Source: an uncultured Flavobacterium sp.
Lineage (GTDB): Bacteria; Bacteroidota; Bacteroidia; Flavobacteriales; Flavobacteriaceae
Assembly: GCF_946481155.1 (NCBI RefSeq)
Contig: NZ_CAMLMK010000003.1
Location: 1-64,000, forward strand
DNA length: 64,000 nucleotides
Direction of reading: 5' to 3'
Below, piece by piece: positions 11,749 through 19,745 of the stretch. Position numbers and translations under genes: made by a program. Positions within the stretch are counted from its first letter, which is position 1, and each line of letters starts with the position of its first letter. The notes beneath the pieces are model-generated. The model did not search any database. It saw only the letters and a program-made list of their open reading frames with translations, and was not told the DNA's origin.

Positions 11749-13881
11749 ATGAAATATTTTTTAAGAGTTCTTCTTTTTTTAGGCTTTAGCCAAATAACAT
11801 CCGCTCAGGTTAACTCCATGGAGCAATTTCCGGTATTCCCGGAGTGTCAGGCCGCTATTGCGACACAGAGGGAGGGCTGTTTTTACAATCAGCTGCAGGA
11901 TTTTGTATACGCGAATTTCAAAGTACCACAAACTGTAATCGATAATGGGTATAAAGGAAGTGTGATTGCGCTTTTTGAAGTAGATACTGCTGGAACCTTC
12001 AAAGTCTTATACACTGATGCTGCATTTCCGGAACTGACTGAAGAAACTAAACGCGTTTTTTCTGCATTACCAAAAGTAGAACCAGCTAAATATGCCGGAA
12101 AACCTACCTATGCCAAGTATTCCATAAAAATCGCTATTCCGTTGGTGAAGCCCACTCCGTTTGGAGCAGAAGCAGTGGTGGACAATACAAAGAAAAATAA
12201 CACTATTGATCCGCAATCGGAATCAAAAGAATATGAGAAAATAGTCTATAAAAAGTTTGATAACCCACAATTTAAAAGCAATCTGAATATTCCGTTTTCA
12301 CACAATAATTATGGGCAGTTTGATTACGCCTTGAACCAGGTTGGGACTAATAATCATACTGCTTCAAAACCTTATTCGTATGCTGAAGTTTCAAAATATT
12401 ACGATCTAAACGGCGTTTATAAGCAAAATATGCTGAACAAAACGTCCTGGTTCGGAAGGAAGATCTGGAATGAGAATACAGTGGCAATTCAGGGTGAAGA
12501 CTATTGGTTTACCATGAACCCGATTTTCGATTTTCGTTTAGGAAAAGATTTTAGTAGTGAAGTCGTGGATAATACTTTCGTGAATACACGTGGAATCCAA
12601 ATTCAGGGTGCCTTGGGAGAGCAGTTGTTTTTCTCGACCTCCATCTATGAAAGCCAGGGCCGTTTCGCTGATTATTATAATCAATATGCGGAATCTATTA
12701 AACCATCGGGAGGGAATCCTGCCATTATTCCAGGAATAGGAATTGCAAAAGAGTTTAAAACTGATGCTTATGATTTTCCTTCTGCAGAGGCAAATCTGAC
12801 ATACGCCCCAAGTAAAATGATTAACCTTCAATTGGGTTATGGAAGAAATTTTATCGGTGACGGGTATCGTTCGCTTTTGACCAGTGACGCCGCAAGTCCG
12901 TATCCGTATTTCAAAATCAACACAACGTTCTGGAAAATCAAGTATACCAATACCTATATGTGGCTTAAGGATGTACGCGACGCGGCAACAGTAGACGGGA
13001 CTTATGCTTCAAAATACATGGCCAACCACTATTTAAGCTGGAATGCTACCAAAAGGCTGAATATAGGGATGTTTGAATCAGTAGTTTGGACCAATACCAA
13101 TGACAGAGGATTTGATATGAATTTTGTCAACCCAATCATATTTTACCGTACCGTGGAATTCGCTTCTTCATCAAGAAGTGGAAATGCGGCTTTAGGCCTA
13201 ACAACTAAGTATAAATGGAATAGTAAAGTGAACTTGTTCGGGCAGTTTTTTCTCGACGAATTTTCGCTTAGCGACATGAAAGCCGGCAACCAAAGCTGGA
13301 AAAATAAATTCGCCTATCAGTTGGGTGCCAAATATTTCGATGCGTTCAATGTGAAAAACTTATTGCTTCAGGCAGAATATAATCATGTGCGTCCCTATGT
13401 GTATTCTCACAGCAAAGCCATTACGAATTATGCCCACAATAACCAAAGTATGGGGCATTTATGGGGTGCAAATTTCAGGGAATTTGTTGCGATTGGACAT
13501 TATTACAAAGGAAGATGGTTTGCTGACGTTAAGTTTAATCTAGGTGTAAAAGGCTTCGATTTTGAAAAATCGGTGGATCCCGTTAATAATCCGATTGCTA
13601 ATTCCAATTACGGAGGTGACATTTATAGAGAGTATGATAACGGAGAGCGTTTTGCCGACACAGGAGTTAAAGTCGGACAGGGAAATAAAACGAATATTCT
13701 GATTGCCGATTTACAGGCTGGTTATATGATTAATCCTACAATGAATCTAAAGCTGTTCGGCAATTTAATCTACAGAAATTTCGATCCTTTAGCAGAGACG
13801 GTTACTACATTTAAATCCAGTACTACTTGGTTCTCAGTGGGATTGCGTTCCGATTTATTTAATTGGTATTATGATTTTTAA
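11749..13881 (+). CDS. remB: Gliding motility protein RemB (TonB C-terminal-like domain fused to an outer-membrane barrel)
   Basis: This 710-residue outer-membrane protein is identified as RemB from its length, domain order and position downstream of sprA-gcvH-VanZ-deoC, as in F. johnsoniae. After a signal peptide (RVLLFLGFSQITSAQ) comes a domain of about 120 residues resembling the TonB C-terminus: FPVFPECQAA, then YKGSVIALFEVDTAGTF, then a segment ending KYSIKIAIPL. From about residue 170 the sequence becomes aromatic beta-strands like Wzi-type capsule assembly barrels and ends FSVGLRSDLFNWYYDF. RemB is reported to affect gliding in F. johnsoniae; its mechanism is not established. It seems to form its own unit, with no obvious terminator before the next gene. 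Confidence 0.8.
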   Translation: MKYFLRVLLFLGFSQITSAQVNSMEQFPVFPECQAAIATQREGCFYNQLQDFVYANFKVPQTVIDNGYKGSVIALFEVDTAGTFKVLYTDAAFPELTEETKRVFSALPKVEPAKYAGKPTYAKYSIKIAIPLVKPTPFGAEAVVDNTKKNNTIDPQSESKEYEKIVYKKFDNPQFKSNLNIPFSHNNYGQFDYALNQVGTNNHTASKPYSYAEVSKYYDLNGVYKQNMLNKTSWFGRKIWNENTVAIQGEDYWFTMNPIFDFRLGKDFSSEVVDNTFVNTRGIQIQGALGEQLFFSTSIYESQGRFADYYNQYAESIKPSGGNPAIIPGIGIAKEFKTDAYDFPSAEANLTYAPSKMINLQLGYGRNFIGDGYRSLLTSDAASPYPYFKINTTFWKIKYTNTYMWLKDVRDAATVDGTYASKYMANHYLSWNATKRLNIGMFESVVWTNTNDRGFDMNFVNPIIFYRTVEFASSSRSGNAALGLTTKYKWNSKVNLFGQFFLDEFSLSDMKAGNQSWKNKFAYQLGAKYFDAFNVKNLLLQAEYNHVRPYVYSHSKAITNYAHNNQSMGHLWGANFREFVAIGHYYKGRWFADVKFNLGVKGFDFEKSVDPVNNPIANSNYGGDIYREYDNGERFADTGVKVGQGNKTNILIADLQAGYMINPTMNLKLFGNLIYRNFDPLAETVTTFKSSTTWFSVGLRSDLFNWYYDF

Positions 13882-13937
13882 TTTAAAGTAAGAAAATATT
13901 TCGTACATTTAAAAACCAACTAAAAAAATTTTAATGT

Positions 13938-14477
13938 ATGAACGTTTTGAAAAAACTACTATTGTTTGTTGTTGCAATTATTGCAATTTTATTAATCGCA
14001 GGTTTGTTTGTCAAAAAGGATTATGCGATTGAAAGAGAAGTCGTAATTAACAGATCAGAAGCAGATGTCTTCAAGTTTGTTAAGATGGTTAAAAATCAGG
14101 ACAGCTTCAGTGTTTGGAACAAAAAAGATCCGAACATGAAGAAAGAATTTAAAGGGAATGATGGTCAGGTAGGCTTTGTATATGCATGGGAAAGCGATAA
14201 TAAGGAAGTAGGGAAGGGCGAGCAGGAAATTGTCAAAATTGTTGAAGGCGACAGGATTGATTTTAAACTGCGCTTTAAAGAGCCTTTTGAAGCAGAAGAC
14301 AATGCTTATTTTATCACTGAGCCGGTTTCTGAGAATCAAACCAAAGTAAAATGGGGCTTTAACGGGCATATGAATTATCCAATGAATATGATGCTGCTGA
14401 TGGTTGACATGGAAAAGGAGATTGGCGGAGCGCTTGAAACAGGATTAAATGATTTGAAGACATTTTTAGAGCATTAA
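13938..14477 (+). CDS. SRPBCC family protein (START/polyketide cyclase-like) with N-terminal membrane anchor
   Basis: A 179-residue protein that starts with one transmembrane helix (LLLFVVAIIAILLIAGLFV) followed by a helix-grip domain of about 145 residues. Typical SRPBCC features are IEREVVINRSEADVFKFVKMVKN near the start of the domain, WNKKDPNMKKEFKGNDGQVGFVYAWES in the middle, and a long C-terminal helix. Such domains bind hydrophobic ligands, but the substrate cannot be read from sequence and I assign none. Conserved flavobacterial homologues are common. The gene lies 56 bp after remB and is closed by a clear terminator 10 bp after its stop. Confidence 0.8.
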   Translation: MNVLKKLLLFVVAIIAILLIAGLFVKKDYAIEREVVINRSEADVFKFVKMVKNQDSFSVWNKKDPNMKKEFKGNDGQVGFVYAWESDNKEVGKGEQEIVKIVEGDRIDFKLRFKEPFEAEDNAYFITEPVSENQTKVKWGFNGHMNYPMNMMLLMVDMEKEIGGALETGLNDLKTFLEH

Positions 14478-14484
14478 GAATTAA

Positions 14485-14516
14485 AAGGGCAAACCGATAA
14501 AGTTTGCCTTTTTTTG
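14485..14516 (+). terminator. Rho-independent terminator after the SRPBCC gene
   Basis: A 7-bp stem GGCAAAC/GTTTGCC with a 7-nt loop and flanking A and T tracts (at least seven T residues) begins 10 bp after the stop codon. Confidence 0.92.
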
Positions 14517-14554
14517 TTAAAACTTATTTTGGACCTTGATTTTAAGGGATAGCT

Positions 14555-14586
14555 TTTGAGAAACTATATTTTTTGAAGTATATTTG
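14555..14586 (+). promoter_or_regulatory. Promoter of the heme O synthase/cytochrome oxidase operon
   Basis: TTTG at 14555-14558 is followed after 20 nt by TATATTTG at 14579-14586, a good match to the Bacteroidota consensus. The ATG of the first gene is at 14607, giving a 5' leader of roughly 15 nt. Confidence 0.7.
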
Positions 14587-14606
14587 CGCACCGTTTTGCG
14601 AATTAA

Positions 14607-15521
14607 ATGAAAACCATAGTGAATACTTCGGAAAAATCCATTTCATTAGCCTCTTTGCTTACTGATTTTAAAGAAATCACGAAAGCCGGATTGGCCATTA
14701 GTGTTGTTTTTTCTTCTATTGTCGGATACCTATTGGGTGTTTCGGACGATTTTCCTTTCTCATGGCTGACATTTATCCTACTGGCAATCGGAGGCTATTG
14801 CATGGTGGGTGCTTCTAATGTTTTCAATCAGATTATTGAGAAAGATCTGGATGCTTTGATGGACCGTACCAAAAACCGTCCGTTGCCTTCCGGCAGAACA
14901 ACAAAACAGAATGCATTCATACTAGGCGTTGTCCTCACCTTGATCGGATTGTCAATTTTATACAGCATCAACCCGAAAACAGCTATGTTTGGGGCAATTT
15001 CCATCTTTTTATACACCAGCGTTTATACGCCATTGAAAACCATAACGCCACTTTCCGTTTTTGTCGGTGCTTTTCCCGGAGCTATTCCTTTTATGCTGGG
15101 CTGGGTTGCCGCGACAAATAACTTCGGAATAGAAGCAGGGACTTTATTTCTAATCCAGTTTTTCTGGCAGTTTCCCCATTTTTGGGCAATCGGCTGGTTT
15201 TTGTATAAAGACTATGAAAAAGCTGGTTTCTTCATGTTGCCTACCGGGAAACAGGATAAGAAAACAGCGTTGCAGACCATTTTGTATACCATTTGGTTGA
15301 TTGTAGCTTCATTGCTTCCGGTGTCTGGCTTTACCGGAGATTTAAAATTAAGTTTTATCGCTGCAGGTGTAGTATTGCTTCTGGGATTATGGATGCTTTA
15401 CTTTGCAGTGAAATTATATAAAGAAATGGACGAAAAAGCTGCCAAAAAACTTATGTTGGTGAGCGTTTCTTATATTTCATTGTTGCAATTGGTTTACGTT
15501 ATAGATAAATTTTTACGATAG
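14607..15521 (+). CDS. ctaB: Protoheme IX farnesyltransferase (heme O synthase)
   Basis: Membrane prenyltransferase that adds a farnesyl group to heme B to make heme O, the precursor of heme A for terminal oxidases. The 304-residue product has the expected length and about eight to nine membrane helices. The first Asp-rich motif is clear in NQIIEKDLDALMDRTKNRPL, and the second conserved loop in YKDYEKAGFFMLP. It is the first gene of an operon with the two subunit III-like genes and subunit IV, and is separated from the next gene by one base. That context fits heme supply for the oxidase encoded alongside. The symbol cyoE is used for the same family. Confidence 0.96.
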   Translation: MKTIVNTSEKSISLASLLTDFKEITKAGLAISVVFSSIVGYLLGVSDDFPFSWLTFILLAIGGYCMVGASNVFNQIIEKDLDALMDRTKNRPLPSGRTTKQNAFILGVVLTLIGLSILYSINPKTAMFGAISIFLYTSVYTPLKTITPLSVFVGAFPGAIPFMLGWVAATNNFGIEAGTLFLIQFFWQFPHFWAIGWFLYKDYEKAGFFMLPTGKQDKKTALQTILYTIWLIVASLLPVSGFTGDLKLSFIAAGVVLLLGLWMLYFAVKLYKEMDEKAAKKLMLVSVSYISLLQLVYVIDKFLR

Positions 15522-15522
15522 T

Positions 15523-16110
15523 ATGGCTATGGAAATGTCGATTCAGGAACATAATGAGAGAAAAGCAAGATCGTACAAGATGCTGCTTTGGTTCGCGATG
15601 ATAAGTATTGTGATGGTTTTTGCCGGATTAACAAGTGCTTATGTAATCAGTAAATCACGACCGGACTGGTTAAAGGATTTTGTATTGCCTTCGGCGTTTA
15701 TTGCAAGTACTGTGGCCATGTTGTTGAGCAGCCTTACCTTTCATCTGGCGAAAAAAGCAGTTCAGAAAGATCAGCGAAGCGCGGTTACAGGGTATTTACT
15801 GGCAACTTTGGCATTAGGAATTGCATTTGTTTTCCTGCAGTTTGAAGGTTTTAAGCAGGTTATTGCTTCCGGCTATTTTTTTACAGGAAGCGAAAGTACA
15901 ATCACAACTTCTTTTCTTTACGTAGTGGTTATTGTGCACTTAGCCCACTTGTTTGGAGGGCTTGTAGCACTTTTAATTATAATTTATAATCATTTTAAAC
16001 AAAAATACAATTCTACTCAAACCCTTGGTATTGAGCTTGGTGCGATGTTTTGGCACTTTCTTGATTTCTTATGGGTTTATTTGTTTTTGTTTTTCTATTT
16101 CTACAAATAG
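15523..16110 (+). CDS. Cytochrome c oxidase subunit III-like protein (short form)
   Basis: A 195-residue heme-copper oxidase subunit III family protein with five predicted membrane helices. The family features seen are WFAMISIVMVFAGLTSAYV in the first helix, GYFFTGSESTITTSFLYVVVIVHLAHLFGG in the middle, and the C-terminal signature MFWHFLDFLWVYLFLFFYF. Subunit III stabilises the catalytic core and is not a redox subunit. The gene begins one base after heme O synthase. A second, longer subunit III-like gene follows at once, so the operon encodes two paralogues. The start ATG GCT ATG GAA ATG offers three in-frame choices; the first is used. Confidence 0.9.
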   Translation: MAMEMSIQEHNERKARSYKMLLWFAMISIVMVFAGLTSAYVISKSRPDWLKDFVLPSAFIASTVAMLLSSLTFHLAKKAVQKDQRSAVTGYLLATLALGIAFVFLQFEGFKQVIASGYFFTGSESTITTSFLYVVVIVHLAHLFGGLVALLIIIYNHFKQKYNSTQTLGIELGAMFWHFLDFLWVYLFLFFYFYK

Positions 16111-16120
16111 AAAAAAAATG

Positions 16121-16128
16121 TAAATTTG
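16121..16128 (+). promoter_or_regulatory. Possible internal promoter before the long Cox III gene
   Basis: TAAATTTG matches the -7 consensus and lies between the two subunit III genes, 27 bp before the second ATG. No -33 box is obvious. Confidence 0.35.
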
Positions 16129-16154
16129 GGAACTTTTTAACTAATAACTTTACA

Positions 16155-17129
16155 ATGGGAGCGACAGTTACTACAACAGCTACTAACGGAAAAACTTGGG
16201 ATGGCGGAAACGAGCCGATGGGAGCAAGTTATGGCAAAATGATGATGTGGTTTTTTATCGTATCAGATGCTTTAACATTCTCCGGATTCCTTGCAGCTTA
16301 CGGTTTTTCAAGATTTAAATTTATTGAAACCTGGCCAATTGCCGACGAAGTGTTCACTCACTTTCCGTTCTTACATGGTGTAGATGCACCGATGTATTAT
16401 GTGGCATTGATGACCTTCATATTAATCTTCTCTTCTGTAACTATGGTTTTGGCTGTAGATGCAGGACATAAATTGCAAAAAACAAAAGTTGCGGTTTACA
16501 TGCTTTTAACTATCCTTGGAGGTTTAATCTTCGTAGGCTCTCAGGCTTGGGAGTGGAAAAACTTCATTCAGGGATCTCATGGAGCTATCGAAACTAAAGG
16601 TGGCGCTATTCTTCAGTTTGTTGACAAAAACGGAGAACAAGTTGCTTTAGCGGACTTCGCGGCACACTTACCGAAAGAAAGAGTACAGAAAGAAAAAAAT
16701 ACCGGTGTTTGGTTTGAAAGCGGTGAAACTGTTCCTACTTATTCAGTAGAAGAGGTTGTGGAAGGTTTCAAAGCACGTCCTGATTTATTAGTGCGTACTG
16801 AATACGTGAAAGATAAAAAGAAACAGTCATTAACAAGAGAGCAGTCTTTAGAAAGATTAAAAGAAGCTGCTATAGTTGTGGAAGGTGCTAACCTGAAACA
16901 CAACGAATACGGGCATAAATTATTTGCTAACTTCTTCTTCTTTATTACCGGATTCCACGGATTCCACGTATTCTCGGGAGTAGTGATTAATATTTTAATT
17001 TTCTTCAATGTTATTTTAGGAACGTACGAGAAAAGAAGAAGCTATGAAATGGTTGAAAAAGTTGGATTGTATTGGCACTTTGTAGATTTAGTATGGGTGT
17101 TCGTATTCACATTCTTCTATTTAGTGTAA
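16155..17129 (+). CDS. Cytochrome c oxidase subunit III (long form with hydrophilic insertion)
   Basis: A 324-residue subunit III family protein of a cytochrome oxidase. Helices are visible at about residues 28-50, 82-102, 112-131, 257-290 and 305-324, and the C-terminal signature GLYWHFVDLVWVFVFTFFYL matches the family. Between the third helix (GGLIFVGSQAWEWKNFI) and the next one there is a charged stretch of about 110 residues (roughly 140-250) that is absent from the short paralogue. The upstream frame reaches 16071 inside the previous gene, but MGATVTTTATNGKTWDGG at 16155 is the likely N-terminus. Subunits I and II are not in the window. Confidence 0.92.
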   Translation: MGATVTTTATNGKTWDGGNEPMGASYGKMMMWFFIVSDALTFSGFLAAYGFSRFKFIETWPIADEVFTHFPFLHGVDAPMYYVALMTFILIFSSVTMVLAVDAGHKLQKTKVAVYMLLTILGGLIFVGSQAWEWKNFIQGSHGAIETKGGAILQFVDKNGEQVALADFAAHLPKERVQKEKNTGVWFESGETVPTYSVEEVVEGFKARPDLLVRTEYVKDKKKQSLTREQSLERLKEAAIVVEGANLKHNEYGHKLFANFFFFITGFHGFHVFSGVVINILIFFNVILGTYEKRRSYEMVEKVGLYWHFVDLVWVFVFTFFYLV

Positions 17130-17148
17130 TTTATAATAATAAAGTATC

Positions 17149-17499
17149 ATGGGACACGCACACGAATCAAATACAAAAAGAATCTGGTTGGTTTTTGGAC
17201 TTTTGTCGGTAGTTACTATCGTTGAAGTTTTCTTAGGAATCCAAAAACCTGACGCTCTGCATAAGGTAGACCTTTTGTCAATGAGTTTATTAAACTGGAT
17301 ATTCATTATTTTAACAATAGTTAAGGCTTACTATATTATGTGGGCTTTCATGCACTTGGAAGGTGAAAAGGCCAATTTAAGATGGTCAATTGTCGGGCCA
17401 TTAGTGTTTCTAATTCTCTATTTAGTGTTCATCTTACTGGTAGAAGGTAATTATATTTTTGATGTATTTAAAACATCTCATTATAAATGGATTTTTTAA
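17149..17499 (+). CDS. Cytochrome c oxidase subunit IV family protein
   Basis: A small (116-residue) membrane protein with three hydrophobic segments: IWLVFGLLSVVTIVEVFLGI, LLNWIFIILTIVKAYYIMWAFMHL and WSIVGPLVFLILYLVFILLVEG. The FMHLEGEK motif after the second helix is characteristic of the prokaryotic subunit IV (COX4_pro) family. It starts with a His-containing MGHAHES sequence. The gene lies 19 bp after the long subunit III gene and is followed by a strong terminator, so it closes the four-gene oxidase operon. It is probably a structural subunit needed for oxidase stability; the precise function is not readable from sequence. Confidence 0.9.
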   Translation: MGHAHESNTKRIWLVFGLLSVVTIVEVFLGIQKPDALHKVDLLSMSLLNWIFIILTIVKAYYIMWAFMHLEGEKANLRWSIVGPLVFLILYLVFILLVEGNYIFDVFKTSHYKWIF

Positions 17500-17515
17500 T
17501 AACATTTTAAGTTAT

Positions 17516-17545
17516 AAAAAGGTACGCGATTGCGTACCTTTTTTT
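17516..17545 (+). terminator. Rho-independent terminator of the oxidase operon
   Basis: A perfect 7-bp stem GGTACGC/GCGTACC with a GATT loop is extended by A5/T5 and followed by a T-tract. The T-tract runs directly into the -7 element of the next gene. Confidence 0.95.
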
Positions 17546-17552
17546 ATTTTTG
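17545..17552 (+). promoter_or_regulatory. Putative promoter of the sco cluster, fused to the preceding terminator
   Basis: TATTTTTG fits TAnnTTTG and starts at the end of the terminator T-tract, 14 bp before the ATG at 17566. Any -33 contact would lie inside the terminator hairpin. Confidence 0.5.
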
Positions 17553-17565
17553 TACCCAAGAAAAA

Positions 17566-18228
17566 ATGTCCCGGAAAATGAAAAAATATATTGTTCTTAC
17601 AGTTTTGTTCGCATTGCCTATTTGTGCTTACCTCTTTTTCTCTTCTGGGGTGAATAATTTTGCAAAACTGCCAACGGTAACTTCAAATGTTCCCGAACTA
17701 TCCAAATGGTCCACCCTTGACGGAAAACCTGTTCATCTGAACGAAAAAATTACTATACTGGGATTTCCGGGGACGGAGATCTTAAAAGAAAAGGGAAATT
17801 CCTTTAATCTCGATCAAAAAATTTACAACAAAAATAAAGAGTTCAAAGACTTTCAGATTGTGATGATTGCTCCTGACGGAATGCAGCATGATGCAAAACA
17901 ACTGAAAGAGGAATTAGGCAGGATCTCGGATTTGTCCCACTGGCATTTCGTTTTCGCAAAACCTGAGGAAATCAAAGCGTTTTACAGCAAGTTAAATCTT
18001 GTGGGTCAGTTGAACGAAAACTTGGCTACCCCAAATGTGTTTATCATAGATAAAGACAGAAACCTTCGCGGTAGAAAAGGTAAGAACAAAAAAGGAGAAG
18101 TGGAATATAGGGAAGGTTATAACACCATTTCAGCTGCCGACCTGCACAATGAAATGGCCGATGATGTAAAAATTATCCTGGCGGAATACCGTTTGGAACT
18201 GAAACGAAACAACAAAAGAAAAATCTAA
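17566..18228 (+). CDS. Membrane-anchored Sco/thioredoxin-fold-like protein lacking the redox cysteines
   Basis: A 220-residue protein with one N-terminal membrane helix (YIVLTVLFALPICAYLFF) and a periplasmic domain laid out like Sco1/SenC: a segment resembling a thioredoxin-fold strand-turn (ITILGFPGTEILKE), a DFQIVMIAPDG strand, HWHFVFAKPEEI, and TPNVFIIDKDRNLRGR. The CxxxC copper site is absent; the only cysteine is in the membrane helix. It directly precedes a true Sco gene, so it is probably a degenerate paralogue or partner. ATGs at 17566 and 17578 both fit; the first is 14 bp after a promoter-like box. Function is not assigned. Confidence 0.65.
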   Translation: MSRKMKKYIVLTVLFALPICAYLFFSSGVNNFAKLPTVTSNVPELSKWSTLDGKPVHLNEKITILGFPGTEILKEKGNSFNLDQKIYNKNKEFKDFQIVMIAPDGMQHDAKQLKEELGRISDLSHWHFVFAKPEEIKAFYSKLNLVGQLNENLATPNVFIIDKDRNLRGRKGKNKKGEVEYREGYNTISAADLHNEMADDVKIILAEYRLELKRNNKRKI

Positions 18229-18247
18229 TTTTTTCAAAATCAATCTG

Positions 18248-18874
18248 ATGAAAAATAAATCATACATAGGTATTTCGTTTATAATTTTATTGTTCGGGAT
18301 TTGGGCTGTACCCAAAATCGTGGCAAAATTCCAAAGTTCCGGTTTGCATACTGTAGGGCCTGTTCCTGCGTTTTCACTAACCGATCAGAACAATAAAAAA
18401 ATTACAGACAAGGATTATTTAGGGAAGGTATATGTCGTGGAATTTTTCTTCTCGAATTGCCCAACCATCTGCCCGAAAATGAACCAGAATATGTTGCAGC
18501 TGCAAAAGGAATTTTATGGAAAACCGGATTTTGGAATTGCTTCCATAACCATTGATCCGGCTAATGATACTCCGCAACATTTAAAAGAACATGCGGAATT
18601 GCTAGGTGTAAAACATTATAATTGGCATTTCTTAACAGGTGATAAAGACTATATTTTCAAATTGGCGCAAAGCGGTTTCAACCTTTACGCAGGTGAAAAT
18701 GAAAAGGCAAACGGAGGGTTCGAGCATTCCGGAATGTTTGCGTTAGTGGATAAGGAAGGAAATATCCGTTGCAGAAAAGACGAATTCGACAATCCGATAC
18801 TATATTACGACGGATTGGAACAGCCGGGCATTGATATGCTAAAAGAAGATATTAAAAAATTACTTGAAGAATAA
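18248..18874 (+). CDS. SCO family copper chaperone/thiol protein
   Basis: Sco1/SenC/PrrC-type protein that delivers copper to, or reduces, the CuA site of cytochrome c oxidase subunit II in the periplasm. The 208-residue product has one N-terminal anchor helix (IGISFIILLFGIWAVPKIV) and the diagnostic CPTIC motif (C71 and C75) in EFFFSNCPTICPKM, plus the conserved metal-ligand histidine H160 in GFEHSGMFALVD. The gene lies 19 bp after the Cys-less paralogue and abuts the DUF420 gene with no gap (TAA then ATG). Position just downstream of the oxidase operon supports a role in CuA assembly. Confidence 0.93.
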   Translation: MKNKSYIGISFIILLFGIWAVPKIVAKFQSSGLHTVGPVPAFSLTDQNNKKITDKDYLGKVYVVEFFFSNCPTICPKMNQNMLQLQKEFYGKPDFGIASITIDPANDTPQHLKEHAELLGVKHYNWHFLTGDKDYIFKLAQSGFNLYAGENEKANGGFEHSGMFALVDKEGNIRCRKDEFDNPILYYDGLEQPGIDMLKEDIKKLLEE

Positions 18875-19480
18875 ATGGAAAATTCAATCGAAAACCAAAT
18901 CGAAAACTCAATTGAAAAAAAATACAATAAGTGGATTGTGGTCTTATCCGTGGCAATTCCTTTAGTGGTTGCGCTGCTTTTTGTTGTAAAATTAAAGAAG
19001 CTGGGCTTTGATGTGCAGCCCTTATCGTTTTTACCGCCTATTTACGCCACGATAAACGGAATAACAGCCGCATTGTTAGTTATTGCGGTATGGGCGATTA
19101 AAAGCGGCAAACGTGTGCTGCATGAAAACCTGATGAAAACAGCTATAGCCTGTTCAGTTGCTTTTTTGGGAATGTATGTTGCCTATCATATGACTTCTGA
19201 ATCCGTTGTTTTCGGAGATGCGAATCATAATGGAATGCTGGAAACAGCAGAAAAACTTGCAATCGGGAATATGCGTTTGCTGTACCTGATCATTTTAGCA
19301 TCGCACATCTTACTTTCGGTAATTATTATTCCTTTTGTATTGGTTACTTATGTAAGAGCCATTTCAAAAAGCTTTGAGCGCCATAAGAAGATTGCGCGAA
19401 TCACTTTTCCGTTATGGTTGTATGTTGCTGTAACCGGCGTAATTGTTTACCTGATGATTTCCCCGTACTATGCGAACTAG
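18875..19480 (+). CDS. DUF420 domain-containing membrane protein
   Basis: A 201-residue polytopic membrane protein with about five helices. DUF420 features include the first helix WIVVLSVAIPLVVALLFVV, a His-containing loop HENLMKTAIACSVAFLGMYVAYH, and ASHILLSVIIIPFVLVTYVRAI followed by KIARITFPLWLYVAVTGVIVYLM. Conserved histidines in membrane segments hint at heme or metal binding, and DUF420 genes commonly accompany sco and cytochrome oxidase genes. The biochemical role is unknown. It starts at the base after the sco stop codon and its last 11 bases overlap the next small gene, so translation is probably coupled. Confidence 0.9.
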   Translation: MENSIENQIENSIEKKYNKWIVVLSVAIPLVVALLFVVKLKKLGFDVQPLSFLPPIYATINGITAALLVIAVWAIKSGKRVLHENLMKTAIACSVAFLGMYVAYHMTSESVVFGDANHNGMLETAEKLAIGNMRLLYLIILASHILLSVIIIPFVLVTYVRAISKSFERHKKIARITFPLWLYVAVTGVIVYLMISPYYAN

Positions 19481-19745
19481 AAGTAAGAGTCAGGAACCAA
19501 GAGCTAAGATATGGGTAGTGAGACTGTTTTTTTTCTTGCTTCTTATTTCTTGTCTCTTGCCTTTTGATGCAAATGCGCAATGTGCCATGTGCCGTGCCGC
19601 TTTGGAAAGTGAAGAGTCCGGAGTGCAGGCCGCAGCAGTAAATGACGGAATCGTTTACCTGATGATTATACCTTATGTTTTAGTTGGTGCTATGGGATAT
19701 GCCATCTACAAATTAAAATACGGAAAGAAGAAAGAGAGAAAATAA
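19470..19745 (+). CDS. Small membrane protein with an exported CxxC motif
   Basis: A 91-residue protein I do not recognise by name. It has a basic N-terminus, a hydrophobic export segment (LFFFLLLISCLLPFDANAQ) ending in a likely signal peptidase site, then the motif QCAMCRAALES, a short linker, and a second hydrophobic helix (IVYLMIIPYVLVGAMGYAIY) with a lysine-rich tail. The CxxC just outside the membrane suggests a thiol or metal-handling role with the neighbouring Sco protein; this is inference from context. The ATG at 19470 overlaps the DUF420 stop by 11 bases. A terminator follows directly. Confidence 0.75.
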   Translation: MRTRSKSQEPRAKIWVVRLFFFLLLISCLLPFDANAQCAMCRAALESEESGVQAAAVNDGIVYLMIIPYVLVGAMGYAIYKLKYGKKKERK

